From the NCBI GenBank assembly GCA_025980765.1, contig JAICXB010000015.1, positions 1 through 64,000 of the forward strand: a stretch of 64,000 nt of DNA, written 5' to 3'. This document shows positions 37,080 to 44,350 of the stretch, in pieces. The notes under the pieces are model-generated. The model was not told the origin of the DNA and made no database searches. It saw only the letters and a program-made list of their open reading frames with translations. The translations under genes were made by a program, and so were the position numbers. How positions within the stretch are numbered: the first letter of the stretch is position 1; each line of letters begins with the position of its first letter. This DNA is from Terriglobales bacterium (GTDB lineage: Bacteria; Acidobacteriota; Terriglobia; Terriglobales; Acidobacteriaceae).

Positions 37080-39455
37080 ATGAGCTGGTATCTCACGCGC
37101 ATCTCCGGGGCTCTGCTCGCTGCCCTATGCTTTGTCGTGCCTGTGCTTCAGGCGCAGACTTCGTCTGGTGGGGCGGAAATGCGCCAGGCATTACTCCGCG
37201 CAATGAATGCGTCCGCCGCTACGACGGCGGCTTCTGCAGCACCTCAGTCGCAATCTTCATCAACGGCGGAGACGGCCACCGCTGCAACGCCAAATCCTCA
37301 ACAGACAATTCCGGAACCCCAGGAGAAGGAGCACAACCGAGTCATACCCGGCTCGCAGCGGCGTTTGCCGCACCAGCGGGTGATTACAACCAGCGCCATT
37401 GAAGGTCTTGTAACAACCGAAGATGGCCGCGGGCTGGTTGGCAGTAAGGTGGTATTGCGCGATACCAATGGCGGCAAGCCGTTCGAGACGATGACCAACG
37501 GTGACGGCGTCTTTCGCGTGCGGGATTTGACCGCCGGCACTTATCAGCTTGATCTGAGTGCGCAGGGCTATCAGAGTTTCAGCCAGCCGAAGGTTCAGGT
37601 TGGTTCCGGGGAAGTGCTGTCGGTCGAAATCAAACTCCGTGCAACGGCAAATAACGTGGCAACGGGTCCTATGGATCGGCCGCTGGCGGGAGCAGTTCCG
37701 CCCGAGGCCGGACAGACTACCGCCGAGACGGAAGAACCTTATCGCGAGCTGCGGCGGCGTCCGAATGAAACCACGCCACAGCAGACTGCGACAGTCCAAA
37801 CTCCGCCCACAGAGAACGAAAATTTTAAGGTCGAGACTTACCGCTGGGATCCGACCGATGGGAATGACCAGGATCCTCTGCAGAGCTATCGCCGATATCC
37901 CAATTCGGGCGAATACGTAAATACCAAGGGGCACTGGTTCGATCCTTTCGATCGCAACAAGCTGAAAGGCGACTATCCGATCTTTGGCGGCCAGACGTTT
38001 TTTGCATTCACCGGCAGTGCAGTCAGCGCGCTGGATGCGCGCCGGCTGCCAACTCCCAGTCTGGTTGCCGCCCGCAATCCCGGCTCGTTCGTCTTCTTCG
38101 GCAGAGGCGGGCAATTCTTTATAGATCAAATTTTCCGTTTCACCGGAGAGCTCTATCACGGCGATACCAGCTTTAAGCCGAAGGACTGGCGAATCGTCTT
38201 CACCCCGGCATTCTCCGTGAATTACCTTGAGACCCGCGAGCGCGGCATTGTGAACATCAATCCCCAGCGCGGGACGGACCGTTTCGACGATCATGTGGGA
38301 CTGCAACAAGCATTTGTCGAGTACAAGATCCACGATCTCAGTCCTAACTACGACTTCATCTCCGTGCGCGCGGGAATTCAGCAGTTCCAAAGTGATTTCC
38401 GCGGGTTCGTCTACAACGAAGAGCAGCCGGGACTGCGTATTTTTGGCAATTTGAAGTCTGACCGCCTCGAATACAACCTGGCCTACTTCTATCACCTGGA
38501 GAAAGACACCAACAGCGGCCTGAATACATTTAACGATCGTCATCAGCAGGTGATGATTGCCAACCTCTACATTCAGGACTTTCTCTTCAAGGGATATACC
38601 ACCGAGTTCAGCTACCACTTCGATAAGGATGACCCCTCTATTTATTTCAACAACAACGGAGTCATCACCCGGCCCGAACCGATTGGCGTGGTCACGCCAC
38701 ATGGCATTCGGTCGCATTACATCGGCTGGACCAGCAATGGGCACATCAAGCGCATCAACGTCTCGCATGCCTTCTACCAGGTGCTTGGATACGACACCGA
38801 CAATCAGGTAGCGTCGCGCCGCTTCTTGCCTTGCGCGAAAGGGCCTGGACTTTGCGATGGCGTGGACATCAATGCTCAGATGGCGGCGCTCGAGCTCTCA
38901 TTAGATAAAGACTGGGTGCGTTTTCGCAGTTCGTTCTTCTACGCCTCGGGAGACAAGAATCCGCGCGACCGCATCGCCCGCGGATACGATTCCATTGATG
39001 AATCGCAGGGTTTTGCCGGTGGCGACTTCAGTTTCTGGAACCGCGAAGGCATTCGTCTGACCAGCACGTTGATCGGCCTCAAATCGCCCGATAGTCTCTT
39101 TCCCGATCTGCGCGCCAGCAAGGACGAGGGCCAGGCCAATTACGTGAACCCTGGCGCCTACGTGTACAACGCCGGGGCGGATTTCGATATCACGCCCAAG
39201 ATGCGCTGGGTAGTGAACTTCAATTATCTGGAGTTTGTGCACACTGCCCCGCTGGAGCTGACGCTATTCACCAATCACATCCACCGCGGCATCGGCGGCG
39301 ATTTCGGGACGGGCATCATCTATCGCCCGCCGTTGTCAGAAAATATGGTCTTTGAAGCCGGAGTCACCGGCCTGGTTCCCGCCCAGGGTTTGCGGGATGT
39401 TTACACAAATAAGACTTTAGTCAGCGGATTTGCATTGCTGAGGTTCATGTTCTAG
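37080..39455 (+). CDS. Outer-membrane beta-barrel protein with carboxypeptidase-regulatory-like domain
   Basis: 791 residues. Signal peptide about 1-25 (ISGALLAALCFVVPVLQA). A Gln/Thr/Ala-rich linker leads to a transthyretin-like regulatory domain (about 105-190: IEGLVTTEDGRGLVGSKVVL, TYQLDLSAQGYQSFSQP). From about 270 onward the chain is a series of amphipathic strands ending in FALLRFMF, a typical outer-membrane C-terminus with a terminal Phe. No plug domain is evident, so it differs from ordinary TonB receptors. It is followed 111 bases later by the giant multihaem cytochrome, suggesting a porin-cytochrome pairing. Confidence 0.8.
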   Translation: MSWYLTRISGALLAALCFVVPVLQAQTSSGGAEMRQALLRAMNASAATTAASAAPQSQSSSTAETATAATPNPQQTIPEPQEKEHNRVIPGSQRRLPHQRVITTSAIEGLVTTEDGRGLVGSKVVLRDTNGGKPFETMTNGDGVFRVRDLTAGTYQLDLSAQGYQSFSQPKVQVGSGEVLSVEIKLRATANNVATGPMDRPLAGAVPPEAGQTTAETEEPYRELRRRPNETTPQQTATVQTPPTENENFKVETYRWDPTDGNDQDPLQSYRRYPNSGEYVNTKGHWFDPFDRNKLKGDYPIFGGQTFFAFTGSAVSALDARRLPTPSLVAARNPGSFVFFGRGGQFFIDQIFRFTGELYHGDTSFKPKDWRIVFTPAFSVNYLETRERGIVNINPQRGTDRFDDHVGLQQAFVEYKIHDLSPNYDFISVRAGIQQFQSDFRGFVYNEEQPGLRIFGNLKSDRLEYNLAYFYHLEKDTNSGLNTFNDRHQQVMIANLYIQDFLFKGYTTEFSYHFDKDDPSIYFNNNGVITRPEPIGVVTPHGIRSHYIGWTSNGHIKRINVSHAFYQVLGYDTDNQVASRRFLPCAKGPGLCDGVDINAQMAALELSLDKDWVRFRSSFFYASGDKNPRDRIARGYDSIDESQGFAGGDFSFWNREGIRLTSTLIGLKSPDSLFPDLRASKDEGQANYVNPGAYVYNAGADFDITPKMRWVVNFNYLEFVHTAPLELTLFTNHIHRGIGGDFGTGIIYRPPLSENMVFEAGVTGLVPAQGLRDVYTNKTLVSGFALLRFMF

Positions 39456-39480
39456 GGATTTCTCGACCAAGGCGACTAGG

Positions 39481-39555
39481 GAATCGAGTGATTTCGTGAT
39501 CGGGTGATCGGGCGATTTGAAATCGCGAGATCACGAAATCACGAAATCACGAAAT
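39481..39555. repeat. Intergenic inverted repeat, family E (copy E1)
   Basis: Left arm 39481-39519 (GTGATCGGGTGATCGGGCGAT core) and right arm 39521-39555 (ATCACGAAATCACGAAATCA) form an imperfect hairpin with almost no loop. It lies between the barrel and the cytochrome genes and ends 12 bases before the cytochrome ATG, so it also covers its translation start region. Confidence 0.85.
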
Positions 39556-39566
39556 GAATTTTCTTC

Positions 39567-42500
39567 ATGGAACACCTAAAAAAATCACGCAGCTTGCGGG
39601 CAGTTATCGGATCGGCAGTCGTTTTCATCTTCATGATGTGCGTGTTGGTGCAAGCCCGGCCGGCGGCGCACAAGCAGAATCAGAGCAATACTCAGGCGGC
39701 GACCCCTCCGCAGCAGCAGGACCAGAGCAGTGAGGCCATCAACGAGCGTACGGAGAGGCGCGGGTCGCAACTTCTGATCCGCCAGACTCAGGCAGAGGCT
39801 GACGCGAAAACGCGAGGCTGCATGAGTTCGGGCTGTCATACTCCAATCGACAGCGTCACCATGCATAGCACCAGCACGGTGCGAATTGGCTGCACCGATT
39901 GCCATGGTGGCGACGCGACCGTGATGAATACCGCGGCCGCCGGTACCCCGCAATACGATGAGGCCAAACACAAAGCCCACCCTCGAGCGCGCTTCGCCGA
40001 TGACGAGAATAGGTCTGCCAACCGAGTACGCCCTTACACCCACTGGCTGAAAGAGAGCGCGGAGTGGGTGAAGTTCGTCAACCCAGGCGACAATCGCATT
40101 TCTTCCCTGACCTGCGGGCGTTCCGGGTGCCACATGGAAGAGGTCCATCAAGTCCGCACCAGCATGATGACGCACGGCGCCCTGCTGTGGGAGGCAGCGC
40201 TGTACAACAACGGCGGTTATCCCCTGAAAGATGCTCGCTTTGGTGAGAGCTACTCGATGGATGGCAAGCCGCAGCGCCTGATCACCTGGCCTCCGCCCAC
40301 ACCCGAAGAGACCAGGAAAAAAGGTGTGCTGCCGTTCCTCGATCCGCTCGAGCGGTGGGAAATATCACAACCCGGCAACGTGCTGCGCGTCTTCGAGCGC
40401 GGCGGAGAGGAAAAGGGCGAGATCGGTAATCCTATCTCCGAAGAAGATCCCGGACGTCCTGACGTAAAGCTCTCTACGCGCGGCTTCGGAACCGAACTGC
40501 GTACCGATCCCGTTTTTCTGGGCTTGCAGAAGACCCGATTGTTCGATCCTCTACTGTCATTCCCCGGGACCAACGAACAGCCCGGCGACTACCGCCAGAG
40601 CGGATGCACAGGCTGCCACGTGATCTACGCGAACGATCGCGATCCCGGGCACTCGGCGCAATACGCCCAATACGGTAATCAGGGAATGTCGCAGCAGATC
40701 GATCCGACGATTCCCAAAAATGAACATGGGCATCCACTGCGCCACATGTTCACCCTCTCCATCCCGTCGAGCCAATGCATGGTCTGCCACATGCATCCAG
40801 GCACGAATATGGTCACCACTTACTACGGCTACACCTGGTGGGACAACGAAGTCGATGGCGAGAAGATGTATCCCAAGGAGCAGCACGATCCCACCCAGCA
40901 GGAGCTGCATGACGCTGAAGTACGCGATCCGGAAGGCGCTACCGACCGCGGCAAATGGCGCGACGTGAGCTTCCTGCGTCAAGTAGGATCGCCGGAGTTC
41001 AACAAACAGCTCGACAAGACGCAGTTTGCCGACTTCCACAGCCACGGCTGGATCTTTCGCGCGGTATACAAGCACGATCGCAAAGGCAATCTGCTCGACG
41101 CCGACGATCACATCGTGGACTGGAACGATAAAGACAAATTCAAAAAAGCCGTCCACCTCGCCGACATCCACGAGGAAAAGGGCATGCAGTGCGCCGATTG
41201 CCACTTCGAGCAGGACAGCCATGGCAATGGCAAGCTCTATGGCGAGAGCCGAAACGTAATCGTTGTGACCTGCGAAAGCTGCCACGGCGACGTGACCTCG
41301 CGCGCCACCCTGGTGATGAACGGTCCAGCCGCACCAGATCACGGGATCAACATGGGCGCCAGAACCACTCCCTTTGGTGAGCGGCAGTTCTATTGGAAGG
41401 GCGACCGGCTGTATCAACGCTCGATCATGAATAAAGATTTGGAGTGGGAAGTTGTACAGGTTCTCGACACCATCACTCCCGGCCGCCCCCATTACAGTGA
41501 GAAATCCCGGTTGGCCAAGACCATCCAGAAGGATGGAGTCACATGGGGAGCGATCGTCGATCAAAACGACCTCACCAAACTCGCCCATTCCTCCAGCAAG
41601 ATGAGTTGCCAGAGCTGCCATACCTCATGGACGACCAGCTGCTTTGGCTGTCACCTGGCCATGACTGCCAATCAACGCATGCCCATGCTGCACAATGAAG
41701 GCTTGATGACGCGCAATTGGACCGCCTACGACTTCATGGTCCTTCGCGACGACGTGTACATGCTCGGGATCGACGGGACCGTAACCGGAAACCGAGTGTC
41801 GCCTGCCCGTTCCGCCTGTGCCATTATCGTCAGCTCCCAGAATGGCCAACGCGATTGGCTTTATTACCAGCAGCAAACCATCTCCGCGCCGGGATTCAGC
41901 GGCCAGGCGTTCAGTACCTACGTGCCGCATACTGTCCGCGCCAAGGAAACCAAAGAGTGTGTTGATTGCCACGTCTCGCAGCAGAAGGACAACAACGCGT
42001 GGATGGCTCAGCTCTTTATTCAGGGCACGAACTTCGTCAACTTCATGGGCCGCTACATCTATGTCGCTACTGGAGATGATGGTTTTAATGCCATCGCGGT
42101 CGCGGAACACGACGAACCGCCGGCGATCTATGGCAGCGACTTCCAGAAAATCGCTTATCCCAAAAACTATGAAGATCATGTGAAGCACCACCTGGAACTG
42201 GAAGATGTTGATGAGCACACGGTACGCGCAAAGCTGGGCGGAGAAGAAGTGCTCGATGTTCAGCTGCGTGGCGAATATCTGTATGCCGCGGTCGGCAAGG
42301 GCGGCTTCCGGATCTATGACGTTGCCCAGATCGATAACAAGGACTTTTCCGAGAAGATCACCACCGCGCCGGTGTCGCCGCTAGGACAGAGGTTGTACGT
42401 CAGGAGCAAATACGCAACCGCCATTGCCACTCCGAGCACCCTCGCCGTCGATCCCCTTCGCACCGAATATCCTCAGAACGAAGAGCAGAAGATCCACTTG

Positions 42501-43481
42501 ATGTATGGATTCCTTTACGGGACAGACAGCAAAGAAGGCCTGATCGTCATTGGCAACAAGCTGACGGACAAAAAGGATTTTGCGGGAGTGGGCACGCTGC
42601 TCGATGGAAATCCGGCGAACAACTTCCTCCATCGCGCGGTGACCTTCAATCCGGACGGAAAACTGACGGGAGCCCGTCGCATTACCATTGCCGGCGTCTA
42701 CGCCTACATCTTGTGCGATCGCGGCCTGGAGGTCGTCAGCCTTGACGATCCGCTGCACCCCAAGATCACTGCCGAGATCGGCGCGCCGATGCTCAATCAA
42801 CCCACCGGTGTGGCTGTGCAGTTCCGCTATGCCTTCATCACGGACAAAGACGGCCTCAAGGTCCTGGATGTAACCAACCTGGCCGAGCCCAAGTTCCTTG
42901 AGAACGCGAAAGTTCCGCTCAACGACGCGCGTAACGTTTATGTCGCGCGCACCTACGCCTACATTTCTGACGGCAAAGACGGCATTGCGATCGTCGATGT
43001 CGAGCGCCCGGAGCAGCCCAAACTGGACCAGATGTTCAACGCCAATGGACAGCTCAAAGACACGCGCGATTTGAAGATTGGCATGGTCAGCTCCAGCCAG
43101 TTTGCCTTCGTGGCCGACGGCGAGGCCGGATTCAAAGTCATCCAGTTGTTCTCACCGGAGGACAATCCCAAGTTCTACGGTTTCAGCCCAGAGCCGACTC
43201 CGAAGCTAATTGCCCGCTACAAAACGAAAGGCCCTGCGCTAATCGTCTCAAAGGGTGTCGATCGCGACCGTGCCGTCGATGAGAGCGGCAATCAAGTGGC
43301 GGTCTTTGGCCGCCGCGGCGCGCGTCCGTTCACGCTGCCGGAGATGCAGAAGCTGTATCTGCGTGACGGCCAGCTCTATACCGTTACCAATGATCCGCCG
43401 GGCCCGGCCATTGGCCCGCGAAACCCGCTGAAAGCCGGCGAATCGGGAGAAGACGAGAAACGCCCAAGCGGCGGAAAGTAA
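39567..43481 (+). CDS. Giant multihaem c-type cytochrome fused to an LVIVD-type beta-propeller
   Basis: 1304 residues. An N-terminal hydrophobic segment (AVIGSAVVFIFMMCVLVQA) serves as signal or anchor. Eight CxxCH haem sites are seen at about residues 109, 347, 404, 542, 569, 681, 692 and 798. Two C-x4-CH sites lie at 85 (CMSSGCH) and 183 (CGRSGCH), so up to ten haems. Residues about 810-1240 carry repeated blades such as YLYAAVGKGGFRIYDVAQI, YAFITDKDGLKVLDV and YAYISDGKDGIAIVDV, which match LVIVD repeats. No catalytic lysine motif was found. Probable role: electron transfer at or beyond the outer membrane, together with the preceding barrel. A family A repeat follows. Confidence 0.88.
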   Translation: MEHLKKSRSLRAVIGSAVVFIFMMCVLVQARPAAHKQNQSNTQAATPPQQQDQSSEAINERTERRGSQLLIRQTQAEADAKTRGCMSSGCHTPIDSVTMHSTSTVRIGCTDCHGGDATVMNTAAAGTPQYDEAKHKAHPRARFADDENRSANRVRPYTHWLKESAEWVKFVNPGDNRISSLTCGRSGCHMEEVHQVRTSMMTHGALLWEAALYNNGGYPLKDARFGESYSMDGKPQRLITWPPPTPEETRKKGVLPFLDPLERWEISQPGNVLRVFERGGEEKGEIGNPISEEDPGRPDVKLSTRGFGTELRTDPVFLGLQKTRLFDPLLSFPGTNEQPGDYRQSGCTGCHVIYANDRDPGHSAQYAQYGNQGMSQQIDPTIPKNEHGHPLRHMFTLSIPSSQCMVCHMHPGTNMVTTYYGYTWWDNEVDGEKMYPKEQHDPTQQELHDAEVRDPEGATDRGKWRDVSFLRQVGSPEFNKQLDKTQFADFHSHGWIFRAVYKHDRKGNLLDADDHIVDWNDKDKFKKAVHLADIHEEKGMQCADCHFEQDSHGNGKLYGESRNVIVVTCESCHGDVTSRATLVMNGPAAPDHGINMGARTTPFGERQFYWKGDRLYQRSIMNKDLEWEVVQVLDTITPGRPHYSEKSRLAKTIQKDGVTWGAIVDQNDLTKLAHSSSKMSCQSCHTSWTTSCFGCHLAMTANQRMPMLHNEGLMTRNWTAYDFMVLRDDVYMLGIDGTVTGNRVSPARSACAIIVSSQNGQRDWLYYQQQTISAPGFSGQAFSTYVPHTVRAKETKECVDCHVSQQKDNNAWMAQLFIQGTNFVNFMGRYIYVATGDDGFNAIAVAEHDEPPAIYGSDFQKIAYPKNYEDHVKHHLELEDVDEHTVRAKLGGEEVLDVQLRGEYLYAAVGKGGFRIYDVAQIDNKDFSEKITTAPVSPLGQRLYVRSKYATAIATPSTLAVDPLRTEYPQNEEQKIHLMYGFLYGTDSKEGLIVIGNKLTDKKDFAGVGTLLDGNPANNFLHRAVTFNPDGKLTGARRITIAGVYAYILCDRGLEVVSLDDPLHPKITAEIGAPMLNQPTGVAVQFRYAFITDKDGLKVLDVTNLAEPKFLENAKVPLNDARNVYVARTYAYISDGKDGIAIVDVERPEQPKLDQMFNANGQLKDTRDLKIGMVSSSQFAFVADGEAGFKVIQLFSPEDNPKFYGFSPEPTPKLIARYKTKGPALIVSKGVDRDRAVDESGNQVAVFGRRGARPFTLPEMQKLYLRDGQLYTVTNDPPGPAIGPRNPLKAGESGEDEKRPSGGK

Positions 43482-43522
43482 GCGCCAAGGCATGGGTACC
43501 TAGCCCGCGCCTCTGGAACTCA

Positions 43523-43607
43523 TTTACCCACGGAGGGCACAGAGGAGCGCGGAGGAAAACCTTCGTTTAGATTCCTCTGTGTTCCTCAGTGTCCCTCTGT
43601 GGTTAAA
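43523..43607. repeat. Intergenic inverted repeat, family A (copy A3)
   Basis: Left arm 43523-43557 (GGAGGGCACAGAGGAGCGCG core) and right arm 43572-43607 (CCTCTGTGTTCCTCAGTGTC core) with a 14-nt loop. It starts 42 bases after the cytochrome stop in a convergent gap, a terminator-like position. Confidence 0.88.
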
Positions 43608-43645
43608 ACTTGCAGAAAGAGCGAGCTCGGCACTTGGTCGAAAAG

Positions 43646-43672
43646 CAAAGGCCGCCCGAAAGGCGGCCTTTG
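43646..43672. terminator. Bidirectional intrinsic terminator
   Basis: CAAAGGCCGCC-CGAAA-GGCGGCCTTTG (43646-43672), 11 perfect pairs. It is 18 bases past the stop of the small minus-strand gene and also downstream of the cytochrome on the plus strand. T-rich edges are present in both directions, so it can end both transcripts. Confidence 0.85.
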
Positions 43673-43689
43673 TTGCGTCTCAGCTCAGC

Positions 43690-43917
43690 TTACAGCGTTG
43701 ACTCGATTTCGAATCCCCAAGCTTCCAGCAGCGGCTCTGGAATGTACTTGGAATTCTTGTTCTTCCGCGCCCACTCGCGCAAACGCGTCGAGCGCAGATA
43801 TTGCTCAGGCATGAGCTTGAATTCCTTTACTGCCTGTTCGAACGAGGTTACGACGGGAACTACCGGTCCAATCGGCTCCGGCTTTCCCCAATTCGGATTT
43901 CCGCGACGTTTTGCCAT
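43690..43917 (-). CDS. Small conserved hypothetical protein
   Basis: 75 residues. Begins MAKRRGNPNWGKPEPIGPV, then TSFEQAVKEFKLMPEQYLRS, then LREWARKNKNSKYIPEPLL and ends AWGFEIESTL. No domain is recognised. A basic N-terminus, a helical middle and a perfect terminator placed right after the stop support a genuine gene. The WARKNKNSKYIPE stretch could bind nucleic acid, but this is speculation. Confidence 0.7.
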   Translation of the reverse strand: MAKRRGNPNWGKPEPIGPVVPVVTSFEQAVKEFKLMPEQYLRSTRLREWARKNKNSKYIPEPLLEAWGFEIESTL

Positions 43918-44350
43918 TAGTTCACCTTGCCTATGATGGTTATTCGATTAATCCAAAACCTGCCGGGATTCAGATAAGCACCGCTCTTTCATCAACAAAG
44001 CGATTGCTCTCAGAGAGCTTCCCGGCCTTCCTGTAAAACCTCCGAGTGTAGGGATTTCTTCCTTAAAATGCAACGAAAAACGCCGAATTGCTCCACGTGC
44101 TAATTTGAAAGCCTTAGTACGTGAGACAACATTTTGTCCTTTGATCCTTAACGAACATCCAGCGTACCCGCGCACCACCAATTGTTTGGTTCATTTAACA
44201 GAATGCATTAGATTCCGATCCTTGCACGCGGTTTTTCTGCCCAATCCCAGCCTGTGAATGTTGGCCTAAGTTGGCATGCTTCGCATCCCAGGCGGTTTCG
44301 CTGATCTCGTGAGTTAGAGGCCGGTCATGTCCCTTAAACCCGTAATACTT
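43918..44350. other. Gap without recognised feature
   Basis: 433 bases between the small hypothetical gene start and the stop of the TonB-dependent receptor. A minus-strand open frame (43948-44181) exists, but it has no family pattern and no ribosome-binding site. No repeat family, hairpin terminator or RNA gene was recognised. The promoter of the small gene should lie at the left end. Confidence 0.5.

Noticed and set aside
40557-41621. Long minus-strand frame opposite the cytochrome
   Set aside because: Haem motifs lie on the plus strand; the antisense frame has no signature.
43948-44181. Minus-strand open frame of 77 codons
   Set aside because: No ribosome-binding site, no recognisable pattern, and it lies in a gap with no other support.
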